DNA of 64,000 nucleotides from Lentzea pudingi (GTDB taxonomy: Bacteria > Actinomycetota > Actinomycetes > Mycobacteriales > Pseudonocardiaceae): the NCBI RefSeq assembly GCF_014646255.1, contig NZ_BMNC01000004.1:450480-514479 (forward strand), written 5' to 3'. Below are positions 1-8,937 of the stretch, piece by piece. The notes beneath the pieces were generated by a model that saw only the letters and a program-made list of their open reading frames with translations, made no database searches and was not told where the DNA came from. The first letter of the stretch is position 1; every line of letters starts with the position of its first letter. Made by a program: the position numbers and the translations under genes.

Positions 1-233
1 CGGCCAAGCAGTACAGGCGGGATCCTGTCGGGTTTCTCGCGCCGCGCGACCTGTCGGACGAGGAGCGAGAAGCCCTGGCGGCTCGGGACGTCCGCCGGCT
101 GGTGGCGTTGGGCAGCCATCCGTTCCTGACCTACAACTTCGCCCTGCGCCTCGCCGGGGGCTTCAGCATGCCGTTCGTCCAAGACTACGTCGGGCAGCTC
201 CAGGGCTTGGTCGTCGGAGACATCACGACATGA
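1..233 (+). CDS. LigA-type extradiol dioxygenase alpha subunit/domain, C-terminal part
   Basis: The gene enters from outside the window; codons run in frame from base 3 to the TGA at 231-233, giving 76 visible residues. They contain the LigA fold signature: DLSDEERE, then a helix ending in LVALGSHPFL and a final helix. LigA is the small helical subunit of protocatechuate 4,5-dioxygenase (LigAB) type enzymes, where it caps the LigB iron site. It can also occur as the C-terminal domain of a fused LigB-LigA protein, and the missing upstream part would decide. The stop overlaps the start of the next gene (ATGA), so both are probably co-transcribed. Confidence 0.72.
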   Translation, partial: AKQYRRDPVGFLAPRDLSDEEREALAARDVRRLVALGSHPFLTYNFALRLAGGFSMPFVQDYVGQLQGLVVGDITT

Positions 234-1258
234 CGAGACGAGGAACCACCGAGATGAGCACGGGTCTGCGAGCCGGAACCTTCGGCATCGGCACCTTCGA
301 AGCGAGCGGCCGGACGTTTCCCGGGCTCGTGCTGCCCGACGGCGAGGTGATCGACGTGGGCGACCGTTTCACCGACACCCACGAGATCTTCGGAGACTGG
401 CCACGCAACCTCGAACTGCTCGAACGGCGGACAGCCGACAAGCCTCTGGCGAGCTTCCAGGACGTCCGCCCACTGCCACCCCTGGCGCACCCGAACCTGT
501 TGTGTGCCGGCGCGAACTACAAACAGCACGTCGCAGAAATGCTGACCAAGAACAAGTTCAACCAGCACAACAAATTGCTCGGCGAGACCGACGAGCAGTT
601 CTTCGCGCGCAACTACGCGATGATGGACCGCCGAGCGGCCGAGGGCACCCCATTCCTGTGGGCGGGTGTCCACTCCGCACTGATCGGTGCGCACGACGAC
701 CTCGTGCTGCCACCGGTCGGCGTGCAGCACGACTGGGAGCTGGAACTCGGCGCGGTCATCGGGGGCACCGGCCGGTACACGACGGTCGACGAAGCCGAGC
801 TCCTGATCGCCGGCTACGTCATGCTCAACGACGTGGGGTCGGTGGACACCTTCCGGCGCACCGACATCCCCTGGGGTTACGACTGGATCGGCAAGCACCA
901 GCCCGGCTTCAAGCCGGCCGGGCCGTTCGTCGTTCCCGCGCAGTTCGTCGACGTCGCCGAGCTCACCATCACGCTGAAGGTCAACGGGCAGACCATGCAG
1001 GACTGGCCGGCGGACGACATGGTGTTCTCGCTGCCCCAGCTGATCACCTATGCCAGCGAACGGGTCCGGCTGACGCCGGGCGACGTGGTGACCGCGGGAT
1101 CGCCGCCCGGCAACGGGATGCACCACGGCAAGTTCCTGTCGCCAGGCGACCTGGTGGAGAGTGAGATCACCGGGCTCGGTCGTCAACGCAACCAGTGCGT
1201 CGCCGAGGACATCGGCGACCGCAAACCGGTGTTCGGGGCCTGGAAGAACGCGGACTGA
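230..1258 (+). CDS. FAH-family hydrolase (meta-cleavage product hydrolase/hydratase-like)
   Basis: A 342-aa protein of the fumarylacetoacetate hydrolase (FAH) family, whose members hydrolyse or decarboxylate beta-diketo acids in aromatic degradation with a Mg ion. Visible motifs are LLCAGANYKQH at about 93-103, the acidic metal-binding segment DWELELGAVIG at about 170, a conserved Lys/Gly-rich stretch KHQPGFKPAGPF, and the terminal LTPGDVVTAGSPPGNG. ATG at 230 overlaps the previous stop with GGAG about 9 nt upstream. An alternative ATG at 254 has a GAGG upstream and is equally possible. This is the first of three FAH paralogues in the cluster; it is most like the one at 2306. Substrate unknown. 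Confidence 0.85.
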   Translation: MTRRGTTEMSTGLRAGTFGIGTFEASGRTFPGLVLPDGEVIDVGDRFTDTHEIFGDWPRNLELLERRTADKPLASFQDVRPLPPLAHPNLLCAGANYKQHVAEMLTKNKFNQHNKLLGETDEQFFARNYAMMDRRAAEGTPFLWAGVHSALIGAHDDLVLPPVGVQHDWELELGAVIGGTGRYTTVDEAELLIAGYVMLNDVGSVDTFRRTDIPWGYDWIGKHQPGFKPAGPFVVPAQFVDVAELTITLKVNGQTMQDWPADDMVFSLPQLITYASERVRLTPGDVVTAGSPPGNGMHHGKFLSPGDLVESEITGLGRQRNQCVAEDIGDRKPVFGAWKNAD

Positions 1259-1278
1259 CACAACGGCGCCGCGAGCGG

Positions 1279-2199
1279 TCAAGGCCCGCCCGTCAGGTCG
1301 GCGTTGCACGCTGCCACCAGCACCTCTCGCATCCAGGCGTGCTCGGGATCATGGGTGTACATGGGGTGCCACCACAACGCCTCCGCCAGTGGCACGGCGT
1401 CGAACGGGCACTCGAGCACCCGCAACCCCGACTGTTCCGCGATCCGGACGGCCAGTCGTCGCTGCATGAGCGCGACCCGGTCCGTGCCTGCCACCAGGAA
1501 CGGGATCGCGAGGAAGCTCTCCACGACGACCTGCACGCGTGGTTCGACGCCGAGCAGTTCGAGCTGCCGCATCGCTGGGGTGAAAGCCGTGGGGCGGTTG
1601 AACGTCACAACCCACGGGCTTTCGGCGAGGTCTTCCATGCTCAACGTCGCCCCGACGCGCGTGTTGTCCTCCGACACCACGCAGACCCAACGGTCGTGGT
1701 GAAGATCCACGTGCGGCAGCCCGGTGATGAAGCCGTGGGGGAGCAGGAGCCCGTCGACACTGCGAAGCGCCTCTTCCGCGTTGTCCACAGCTGTGTCGGA
1801 GATGTGCTCGACCCGAACGCGCACCAGCGGCGCTTCCTGTCGCAATGCTGCGGACAGGTTGCGACCGGCCACGGCCGCGCCGTAGTCGGAGGAGAGAAAC
1901 GAGAATTCGCGCCGGGAGGCGGAAGGGTCGAAGTCCGGCTGGACGGAGAACACCCGCGTCACCCCGTCGAGCGCCACGCTGGTGCGCTCGCGCAGGCGTA
2001 CCGAGAGCGGCGTCAGCTCATACCTGTTACCCACTCTCACCAGCAGGTCGTCCCGGAAGTGTCGGCGCAGCCGTGCCAGTGAGGCGCTGAGGGTGGGTTG
2101 GGTGAGACCCAGGCGTGCCGCGGCGCGAGTGACGCTGCGCTCCTGCAACAGCGCGTCCAGCGCGACCAGCAGGTTCAGGTCGAGGTTGCTGATATTCAC
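1279..2199 (-). CDS. LysR-family transcriptional regulator
   Basis: A 306-aa LysR regulator. The N-terminal winged helix reads NLDLNLLVALDALLQ, followed by the recognition region SVTRAAARLGLTQPTLSASLARLR, then a type 2 periplasmic-binding-like effector domain. The frame is open further upstream, but GTG at 2199 is chosen because GGAGG lies 5 nt before it and family proteins start exactly there (NISNLDLNLL). The gene is divergent from the 2306-8916 operon and its 3' end faces the FAH gene that ends at 1258, the usual position for a local activator. The effector is probably a pathway intermediate (inference). Confidence 0.88.
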   Translation of the reverse strand: MNISNLDLNLLVALDALLQERSVTRAAARLGLTQPTLSASLARLRRHFRDDLLVRVGNRYELTPLSVRLRERTSVALDGVTRVFSVQPDFDPSASRREFSFLSSDYGAAVAGRNLSAALRQEAPLVRVRVEHISDTAVDNAEEALRSVDGLLLPHGFITGLPHVDLHHDRWVCVVSEDNTRVGATLSMEDLAESPWVVTFNRPTAFTPAMRQLELLGVEPRVQVVVESFLAIPFLVAGTDRVALMQRRLAVRIAEQSGLRVLECPFDAVPLAEALWWHPMYTHDPEHAWMREVLVAACNADLTGGP

Positions 2200-2213
2200 C
2201 CACACCTCCGGGT

Positions 2214-2228
2214 ATCGACACGGTCTAT
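2214..2228. promoter_or_regulatory. candidate LysR box (T-N11-A dyad)
   Basis: In the 106-bp divergent region, ATCGACACGGTCTAT is an imperfect dyad with GAC-N3-GTC at its core and the T-N11-A spacing (T2215, A2227) typical of LysR sites. It sits just upstream of the lysR ribosome-binding site, so it fits autoregulation together with activation of the operon starting at 2306. No footprint evidence; found by eye. Confidence 0.5.
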
Positions 2229-2305
2229 TCCGGTCATGGGAAAGTACAACTTCCTCGATGTCTTCGCAGCCGCCAAAGTGAGCTGCGACTCGACGAGGAG
2301 GCACG

Positions 2306-3205
2306 GTGGGCATCACGGGATTCGGCACGTTCTCCCACAGCGGCGGTACGAGGTTCGCCGGCCTGGTCCGCGACGACAGGGTGCTGGCACTGCCCGGCAC
2401 CACGACCCGCGATCTGCTCGCCGACGTGGACAACTCGTTTCCTGAGTTGCTCGCCAGGACACCTGACGAGACTTGGTTGCCGTTGAACGATCTGACCGTC
2501 CACGCGCCGGTGGAGCCACACCAGGTGTTCCAGTGCGGTGCGAACTACCGCACACATGTGATCGACCTGGCGGTGGCACACGGAGCGGGAGAACGCGACG
2601 AGGTCGCCGCGATGATGGACCGCCGCGCCGCGAACGGAACCCCCTACCTGTTCCTCGGGCTGCCCAGTGCGGTCACGGGACCGTACGACGACGTCGTGCT
2701 GCCCGGTTACAGCGAACAGCACGACTGGGAGCTCGAACTGGTCGCGGTCATCGGGAAACCGGCGTTCCGCGTCTCACGCGAGCAGGCTCTGGACCACGTC
2801 GCCGCCTACACCGTCGGCAACGACCTCACCACCCGAGACCTGGTGTTCCGCAAGGACATGAAGGAGATCGGCACCGACTGGTTCCGCGCGAAAAACGCCC
2901 CGGGCTTCCTGCCGCTGGGCCCGTACCTGGTGCCGGCGAGCCTGGTCGATCCCACCGACCTGCACCTGGAGCTGCGCGTCAACGGGACCGTGATGCAGGA
3001 CGAGTCCACGAAGGACATGCTCTTCGACGTCGCGGCGATGGTGGAGGCCGCCTCCCAGATCACCACCCTGCTGCCCGGCGATCTCGTCCTGACCGGGTCG
3101 CCGGCCGGAAACGGCATGGCGAGCGGTGTGTTCCTCAAGCCCGGTGACGTCATCGACGCCTCGATCACCGGCCTGGGCGCGCAGCGTACGGAGTTCACCG
3201 CATGA
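2306..3205 (+). CDS. FAH-family hydrolase, first gene of the LysR-controlled operon
   Basis: A 299-aa FAH-family protein starting with GTG at 2306 behind GAGGAGG. Motifs: VFQCGANYRTH, MMDRRAANGTPYLFLGLPSAVTG, the acidic metal site DWELELVAVIG, and LLPGDLVLTGSPAGNG near the end. It resembles the FAH protein at 230-1258 closely in motif order, and the FAH at 7211 less. Probable role: hydrolysis of an acylpyruvate-type ring-cleavage product (family inference). It opens a tightly packed operon running to 8916, with ATGA or TGATG overlaps between most genes. Confidence 0.85.
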   Translation: MGITGFGTFSHSGGTRFAGLVRDDRVLALPGTTTRDLLADVDNSFPELLARTPDETWLPLNDLTVHAPVEPHQVFQCGANYRTHVIDLAVAHGAGERDEVAAMMDRRAANGTPYLFLGLPSAVTGPYDDVVLPGYSEQHDWELELVAVIGKPAFRVSREQALDHVAAYTVGNDLTTRDLVFRKDMKEIGTDWFRAKNAPGFLPLGPYLVPASLVDPTDLHLELRVNGTVMQDESTKDMLFDVAAMVEAASQITTLLPGDLVLTGSPAGNGMASGVFLKPGDVIDASITGLGAQRTEFTA

Positions 3206-4140
3206 TCGACCGCACCGACCCCGAAGGCACGATCGCCGCCGCGGCTCAGCGGTGCTCGAACTGGGGCAGGTGGGGCGAGGACGACGTGCTGGGAACGCTG
3301 AACTTCCTCACCGACGACAAGCGGGTCGAAGCCGCTCGGCTGGTCCGCACCGGCCGCGTGTTCTCCCTGGCCCAGCCGTTCGACGCCAACGGTCCGCAGC
3401 GCGGGTGGAGGCGTCGCACCAACCCCGTCCACACCATGCTCGACACCGGCCTGGACGCCGAGCGGGGAACGCAGGGCTTCCCTCACGGTTTCGGCGGCGC
3501 GGACGACGTGGTGTTCATGCCGCTGCAGTGCTCCACGCAATGGGACGGGCTCGGCCACATCTTCGACCATGGTCAAGCCTGGAACGGTCGTCCCGCAGGC
3601 GACGTCGTCACGTCCGAAGGTGACCGGGTCACCGGTATCGAGACCGTCGGCGCGCGCTTGACCGGACGTGGCGTGCTGCTCGACTTCGGCGATCTGCCCG
3701 ACGGCCACGCCATCACCGCTGACGAGCTCGACGAGTGCGCGCAGGACCAAGGCGTCGAAGTCGGGCAGGGTGACATCGTTTGCGTGCGCACGGGCCAGCT
3801 TGCGCGCGCCAAGCGCGACGGATGGGGCGACTACGCGGGCGGTCCGGCACCGGGACTGTCGTTCACCACCGTCGACTGGCTGCACGCCAAGGAGATCGCC
3901 GCGATCGCCACCGACACCTGGGGCTTCGAGGTCCGGCCCAACGAGTTCGACGAGGCGTTCCAGCCGCTGCACCAGGTCGTCATCCCGCACCTCGGTCTGT
4001 TCGTCGGCGAGATGTGGGACTTCGAGGACCTGGCCGCCGATTGCGCCGCGGACGGCCGCCACGACTTCTGGCTCACCGCGGCGCCGCTACCGGTGAGCGG
4101 CGCCGTCGGCTCACCCCTCAACCCCGTTGCCGTGAAGTGA
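3202..4140 (+). CDS. cyclase-family (kynurenine-formamidase-like) metal-dependent hydrolase
   Basis: A 312-aa protein of the cyclase / kynurenine formamidase family (PF04199). The metal-site region reads CSTQWDGLGHIFD at about 113, where the classic HxGTHxD motif is modified: D and the later H remain and the first His is replaced by Gln. This variant appears to be a recognised subfamily of larger bacterial cyclase proteins. The second half carries IVCVRTGQLAR and VIPHLGLFVGEMWDFE. It probably opens a ring-derived ester, lactone or amide. ATGA overlap with the upstream FAH gene. Confidence 0.75.
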   Translation: MIDRTDPEGTIAAAAQRCSNWGRWGEDDVLGTLNFLTDDKRVEAARLVRTGRVFSLAQPFDANGPQRGWRRRTNPVHTMLDTGLDAERGTQGFPHGFGGADDVVFMPLQCSTQWDGLGHIFDHGQAWNGRPAGDVVTSEGDRVTGIETVGARLTGRGVLLDFGDLPDGHAITADELDECAQDQGVEVGQGDIVCVRTGQLARAKRDGWGDYAGGPAPGLSFTTVDWLHAKEIAAIATDTWGFEVRPNEFDEAFQPLHQVVIPHLGLFVGEMWDFEDLAADCAADGRHDFWLTAAPLPVSGAVGSPLNPVAVK

Positions 4141-4150
4141 GGAACCGAAC

Positions 4151-5266
4151 ATGACGAGTTTGCGCACAGTGCTGGTGGTGGGGGCGGGCGCGGCGGGCGC
4201 CGCTGCCGCCACCCTGCTGGCCGCAGGAGGCGTCGAGGTCGACGTGGTCGAGCGAGAGCCAGAAGTCGGCCTGCACGGAGCGGGGATCACCCTGCAGGGC
4301 AACGCTTTGCGCGTCCTGCGCGAGCTCGGCGTGTGGGATCAGGTGCGCAAGCTCGGGTACGCCTTCGACAGCCTCGCGCTGCGCACCCCCGACGGCCGTC
4401 TGATCGTCGAGATGGACGACCTGCGCACCGGCGGCGACGACCTGCCCGCCACCCTGGGCATGCAGCGACCTGACTTCGCCCGCGTGCTGGTGGACCGGGC
4501 ACGTGAAGCCGGCGCTGCTGTGCGCACCGGCATCACGGTCGCGGAACTGGACCAGGACGACCACGGTGCGGACGTGCGGTTCTCCGACGGCTCCGCCGGG
4601 CGCTACGACCTGGTCATCGGCGCCGACGGCATCCGGTCCGCGACCCGGCAGCAAATCGGCACATACCTGGATCCGCAGCCCACCGGCATGGGCATCTGGC
4701 GTGTCACCGCGTCCCGCCCGGAGGGTCTCGACCGCACGGAGCTGATCTACGGCGGTCCCTGCTACATCGCCGGCTACTGCCCGACCAGTCCCGACACCGT
4801 CTACGCCTACCTCGTGGAAGCCGCGCAGGACCGCTCGGGGTTGACCGCCGAACAGCGCCTCGAGGTCGTACATGACCTGGCTGCAGGTTATGGCGGCTAC
4901 TGGGACCACATCCGCGAGCACATGACCGACCCGAACTACACCTGGTTCGAGGCTCACGTCGTGGAACGCCCTTGGCACAAGGGGCGCGTGGTGCTGATCG
5001 GCGACGCCGCGCACTCCTGCCCGCCGACGCTGGCCCAGGGCGCCGCGCAGGCGCTCGAGGACGCCTCGGTGCTGGCTGAGCTGCTGCTGGCGGCCGACGA
5101 GGTCGACGAGGAGTTGTGGCAACGGTTCGGTGATCGGCGCTTCGAGCGGGCCAAGACCGTGGTCGACGCCTCGGTGCAGGTCGGACGGTGGCTGCTCGAC
5201 GGCGAGCGCGGGGACGTGCCGGGCCTGATGGGCCGCATCGCCACGATGGTGAGGGAGCCCGCGTGA
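4151..5266 (+). CDS. FAD-dependent monooxygenase (class A, PHBH-like)
   Basis: A 371-aa single-component flavoprotein hydroxylase. It has the N-terminal dinucleotide fold VVGAGAAGAAAATLL, the DG-type segment LVIGADGIRSATR at about 153, and the FAD-ribityl motif VVLIGDAAHSCPPTLAQGAAQALEDA at about 280. Class A enzymes hydroxylate activated aromatic rings with NAD(P)H and O2, which would prepare a substrate for ring cleavage by the dioxygenase at 6273. The start at 4151 lies 10 nt after the preceding stop. Its own stop overlaps the next GTG. Confidence 0.85.
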   Translation: MTSLRTVLVVGAGAAGAAAATLLAAGGVEVDVVEREPEVGLHGAGITLQGNALRVLRELGVWDQVRKLGYAFDSLALRTPDGRLIVEMDDLRTGGDDLPATLGMQRPDFARVLVDRAREAGAAVRTGITVAELDQDDHGADVRFSDGSAGRYDLVIGADGIRSATRQQIGTYLDPQPTGMGIWRVTASRPEGLDRTELIYGGPCYIAGYCPTSPDTVYAYLVEAAQDRSGLTAEQRLEVVHDLAAGYGGYWDHIREHMTDPNYTWFEAHVVERPWHKGRVVLIGDAAHSCPPTLAQGAAQALEDASVLAELLLAADEVDEELWQRFGDRRFERAKTVVDASVQVGRWLLDGERGDVPGLMGRIATMVREPA

Positions 5267-6276
5267 CCGTCGACGTGCACGCCCATGTCCTGCTTCCCGC
5301 CGTTGAGGAACTCGTCGCCGGCGCTCCCGGTCACGCCGAGCACCGCGCCCTGGACGCCGCCCGCAACGGCGAGGCGTCGCTGGCCGCGTCCGGGCGGATG
5401 ATCGCGGAACGCCTTCCCCGGTTGCTCGACCTCGACGCCCGGCTGGCCGCCATGGACGCGTCCGGAGTGGACAGTCAGGTGGTGTCGGTCTCTCCGTCGC
5501 AGTACCACTACTGGGCTGAACCGGAGCTGGCTAAGCAGGTCGTCAAGCAGATCAACGAGGGTGTCGCCGCCTTGTGTGCGCAACGCCCGGACCGCCTGAC
5601 CGGCCTGGGCACCATTGCCCTGCAGCACCCTGAGTCGGCGGTCGACGACCTCGAGCACGCCGTCCTGGGCTGCGGGCTGTGCGGAGTGCAGATCTCCTCA
5701 CACGCTCCGACCGGCGCCTCGACGGTGGAGTTGTCGGATGACAGGCTGTCGCCTTTGTGGGCGCGAGCCGAGGAGCTGGGCGCGGTCGTGTTCGTCCATC
5801 CCTTCGGATGCACGCTCGACGCCCGCCTGGACCGCTGGTACCTGTCCAACAGCGTCGGGCAGCCGGTGGAGAACGCCGTGGCGTTGTCACACCTGATCTT
5901 CTCCGGTGTGCTGGACCGGCATCCCGACCTGCGGCTGCTGTTCTCGCACGGCGGCGGCTACCTGCCCACCTACCTGGGACGGGCGGACCACGCCTGGCGC
6001 ACCCGTCCCGACGCCCGATCCTGCCGAGACCTGCCCAGCAGCTACGTGCGCCGCGTGCACTTCGACTCGCTGGTCCATACGCCTCAAGCATTGCGCGCAC
6101 TGGTGCTGGCGGTCGGTCCTGAGCAGGTGCTGCTGGGCTCGGACTACCCCTTCGACATGGGGGTCGAGGACCCGGTCACCCGGCTCGACGCGGCCGGACT
6201 CGCGCCACGCGACCGCGACCGCATCGCCCACGGCAACGCCCGCAGGCTCGGCCTGCTGCCCCAGGAGGAGTCATGA
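5263..6276 (+). CDS. amidohydrolase-2 family decarboxylase/hydrolase (ACMSD-like)
   Basis: A 337-aa TIM-barrel metalloprotein (PF04909). All ligand motifs are present: VDVHAHVL at the N-terminus, VFVHPFG, LLFSHGGGYLP and LLGSDYPFDMG. The family includes 2-amino-3-carboxymuconate semialdehyde decarboxylase and ring-acid decarboxylases, so non-oxidative decarboxylation of a pathway acid is the likely role. The frame is open upstream, but GTG at 5263 is chosen because it overlaps the previous TGA and begins directly at the HxH strand. It ends in an ATGA overlap with the dioxygenase gene. Confidence 0.82.
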   Translation: MTVDVHAHVLLPAVEELVAGAPGHAEHRALDAARNGEASLAASGRMIAERLPRLLDLDARLAAMDASGVDSQVVSVSPSQYHYWAEPELAKQVVKQINEGVAALCAQRPDRLTGLGTIALQHPESAVDDLEHAVLGCGLCGVQISSHAPTGASTVELSDDRLSPLWARAEELGAVVFVHPFGCTLDARLDRWYLSNSVGQPVENAVALSHLIFSGVLDRHPDLRLLFSHGGGYLPTYLGRADHAWRTRPDARSCRDLPSSYVRRVHFDSLVHTPQALRALVLAVGPEQVLLGSDYPFDMGVEDPVTRLDAAGLAPRDRDRIAHGNARRLGLLPQEES

Positions 6277-7211
6277 CAGACCGGCTGATCACCCACTTGC
6301 GGCACGTTGACCTCGCCGTACCCGACTTCCAGCGGCAGCGGGACTTCTACGTCGACATGTGGGGCCTGACCCCCGTGCACGAGGAGAAGGGGCTCGTCTT
6401 CCTCGCCGCCGAGGGCTCACCCGAGCAGTACGTCGTGCGCATCCGCACCGACGAGCAGAAGCGCCTCGACCTGGTGTCCTTCGGTGCCGGCTCGCGCGAG
6501 GACGTGGACGCGCTCGCCGAACGCCTGGGCCGCAAGGGCGTCAAGCTCGTCAGCGAACCCGATGTGGTGCAGACCCCCGGCGGTGGCTACGGCTTCCGCT
6601 TCTTCGACATCGACGGCCGGACAGTCGAGGTGTCGTGCGAGGTGGAGGTGCGAAAGCACCGCAAGGTTGAGGAAGGGGAGTCGGTCCCCGTCAAGCTTTC
6701 GCACGTCGTGCTCAACTCGCCCAGCCCCGAACGCACTGTGGCGTTCTACGACGAAGCGTTGGACTTCAAGCTGTCGGACACTTTGACGTCGAAGCACATG
6801 GGCGACGTGATGTGGTTCCTGCGCTGCAACCCGCAGCACCACAGCATCGCGATCGCTCGCGGCCCGCACGTCTCGTTGCACCACGCGTCGTTCGAGATGC
6901 GTGGCATCGACGAGTACATGCGCGGCTCCGGCCGGCTCATGCGGGCCGGGATCACCAAGGTGTGGGGCCCTGGCAGGCACATGGCGGGCAACAACACCTT
7001 CACCTACTTCCTCGACCCGCACGGGAACACCGTCGAGTACACGACCGAGCTTGAGGAGCTGGACGAGGACACCTGGCACCCGCACCTCTACGACTTCTCG
7101 AAGCCCGAGGTCACCGACGTGTGGGGGACCGCGAACCCGATGAACGAACTGGTCGCCAAGGAGTCGTTCAACGACCCCGACAACGGCGTGTTCGTGGCGC
7201 CGCCGGTCTGA
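6273..7211 (+). CDS. VOC-superfamily extradiol (catechol 2,3-) dioxygenase
   Basis: A 312-aa type I extradiol dioxygenase with two VOC modules. The C-terminal module carries the Fe(II) facial triad: His in KLSHVVLNS (about 143), His in VSLHHASFEM (about 205), and Glu in HGNTVEYTTELEELDE (about 255). It would open a catechol-like ring next to the diol (meta cleavage), giving the keto acids handled by the FAH proteins around it. Length and motifs are normal. Overlaps neighbours on both sides (ATGA, TGATG). Confidence 0.88.
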   Translation: MTDRLITHLRHVDLAVPDFQRQRDFYVDMWGLTPVHEEKGLVFLAAEGSPEQYVVRIRTDEQKRLDLVSFGAGSREDVDALAERLGRKGVKLVSEPDVVQTPGGGYGFRFFDIDGRTVEVSCEVEVRKHRKVEEGESVPVKLSHVVLNSPSPERTVAFYDEALDFKLSDTLTSKHMGDVMWFLRCNPQHHSIAIARGPHVSLHHASFEMRGIDEYMRGSGRLMRAGITKVWGPGRHMAGNNTFTYFLDPHGNTVEYTTELEELDEDTWHPHLYDFSKPEVTDVWGTANPMNELVAKESFNDPDNGVFVAPPV

Positions 7212-8173
7212 TGCGCCTCGCCACCTACCGCCACGAGGGACGCGTACGCGCGGGAGTCCTCGTGAACGACCACCTGCACGACCTGCCCAACGGCTACACG
7301 GCGCTGGACGCCGTGTGCCTGGGCTTGGTCGAGTTGCTCGACCTGGGCAACCGGGCGATCAACTCGGCACCCCCGGTGCCACTGACCGAAGTGCGCCTGT
7401 TGCCACCGTTGACACCGCCGACCGTGCGCGACTTCGTCGCCTTCGAAGAGCACGTGGAAGGTGTTGTGCGCAGCGTGTCCGGCTCTGCCGGCGTGGCACC
7501 CGAGTGGTACGAGGCACCCACTTTCTACTTCACCAACCCTTCCGCCCTCATCGGCGCACATGATCCGGTCGAAGTACCTCACGGTTGCGAGAAGCTCGAC
7601 TTCGAGCTGGAGGTGGCCGCGGTCATCGGCAGGGAAGGGATCGACCTGGATCCGGTGGCTGCCCGCAAACACATCATCGGCTACACGATCCTGAACGACT
7701 GGTCCGCCCGCGATCTGCAGGCGCGCGAGATGCGCGTCAACCTCGGCCCGGCCAAGGGGAAGGACTTCGCCTCCACCCTCGGGCCGTGGCTCGTCACCGC
7801 GGACGAGCTGGAGGCACACCACGACGCCGACGGCTTCCTGCGGCTGAGGATGACCGTTGAGGTCAACGGCCGGTTGGTCGGGGAGGACCTGCTGTCCAAC
7901 ATGGGCTGGCCGTTCGGAGATCTCGTCGCCTACGCATCACGCGGTGCGTGGGTCAGACCCGGCGACGTGCTCGGATCCGGCACGGCCGGCAACGGCGGCT
8001 GTCTGGCAGAGCTATGGGGGAGGGGCGTCGACATCCCGCCCCTGCGGCCAGGTGATCAGGTCACCATGACCGTCGAGGGCATCGGCACCGTCACCAACAC
8101 GGTCACCGCCCGCTCCAGTCCGCCACCACCTCCGGTTCGGCCGGCTCGTGCTCGGCCGAGAGACCGCGGGTGA
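7211..8173 (+). CDS. FAH-family hydrolase (fumarylacetoacetase-like)
   Basis: A 320-aa protein; ATG at 7211 overlaps the previous TGA. It is closer to true fumarylacetoacetase-type FAH than the two other paralogues here: LDFELEVAAVIG (metal ligands), TILNDWSARDLQ, GKDFASTLGPWLV and GSGTAGNGGCLAE. The usual reaction is hydrolytic C-C cleavage of an acylpyruvate. The last 15 or so residues are Pro/Arg-rich and unlike the family, perhaps because the reading frame runs on into the start of the next gene. Confidence 0.85.
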   Translation: MRLATYRHEGRVRAGVLVNDHLHDLPNGYTALDAVCLGLVELLDLGNRAINSAPPVPLTEVRLLPPLTPPTVRDFVAFEEHVEGVVRSVSGSAGVAPEWYEAPTFYFTNPSALIGAHDPVEVPHGCEKLDFELEVAAVIGREGIDLDPVAARKHIIGYTILNDWSARDLQAREMRVNLGPAKGKDFASTLGPWLVTADELEAHHDADGFLRLRMTVEVNGRLVGEDLLSNMGWPFGDLVAYASRGAWVRPGDVLGSGTAGNGGCLAELWGRGVDIPPLRPGDQVTMTVEGIGTVTNTVTARSSPPPPPVRPARARPRDRG

Positions 8174-8916
8174 CCGGCGCGCTCGCCGGGAAGGTCGTCG
8201 TGGTGACGGGAGCTGCGCGCGGTCAAGGCGCCGCCGCAGCCCTCGCCCTGGCCGAAGCGGGCGCCCAGGTGATCGCCACCGACCTCGCGGAGGAAGCTGA
8301 TCTGCCTGCCACGGTCGGGTACCACCGCCTGGACGTGACCGATCACGCCGGCTGGTCGGAGCTGGCACAGAGGCTGACGGACCAGCACGGCGCGGTGCAC
8401 GGCTTGGTCGCCAACGCCGGGGTGACGTGGCGGGCTCGCCTGGGTGACGTCGAACCCGCCGATCTGCATCGCGTCGTGGACGTGAACGTCATCGGCGTGC
8501 TCCTTGGCGTGCAACACATCACTCCGCTGATGCCGGCGGGTGGGTCGGTCGTCGTCATGGGCTCGGCCGCTGCCCTCACCGAGCATTACCCGGTGGCCTA
8601 CACAGCGAGCAAGTGGGCGTTGCGCGGCTTGGTGAAGGCCGCGTGTGTGGAGCTCGGTCCGCGAGGGATTCGAGTGAACGCCGTGCACCCCGGTTTCATC
8701 GAGACCCCGATGACGGCGTCGGCACCACCCGCGTTCCGCAACGCCGACATCGCTGAAACCCCGTTGGGACGCACGGGGACAGCGGATGAGGTCGCTTCCG
8801 TCGTGCTGTTCCTGATCGGCGACGGGGCGTCGTTCGTGACCGGTGCCGAAATCGCGGTAGACGGCGGGATGACGGCTCACGGCGGTGCGAAGTTGATCTC
8901 CGATGCCGTGCGGTGA
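8170..8916 (+). CDS. short-chain dehydrogenase/reductase (SDR)
   Basis: A 248-aa classical SDR starting with GTG inside the end of the FAH gene. It has the cofactor site VVTGAARGQG, the NAG motif LVANAGV, a Ser followed by the YxxxK pair in VAYTASKWAL, and the VNAVHPGFIETPM segment. An acidic residue after strand 2 (IATDLAEE) suggests NAD rather than NADP. Likely oxidises or reduces an alcohol/ketone in the pathway. Last gene of the LysR-facing operon; its end converges with the VOC gene at 8938. Confidence 0.85.
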   Translation: MTGALAGKVVVVTGAARGQGAAAALALAEAGAQVIATDLAEEADLPATVGYHRLDVTDHAGWSELAQRLTDQHGAVHGLVANAGVTWRARLGDVEPADLHRVVDVNVIGVLLGVQHITPLMPAGGSVVVMGSAAALTEHYPVAYTASKWALRGLVKAACVELGPRGIRVNAVHPGFIETPMTASAPPAFRNADIAETPLGRTGTADEVASVVLFLIGDGASFVTGAEIAVDGGMTAHGGAKLISDAVR

Positions 8917-8937
8917 TGCTCGCCTGCGCCCACACCC

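Noticed and set aside
1..8916. Naming the pathway as protocatechuate 4,5-cleavage or pyridine degradation
   Set aside because: Both have partial gene resemblance (LigA-type subunit; LLM oxygenase with flavin reductase), but key partner genes are absent or not recognisable, so the substrate is left open.
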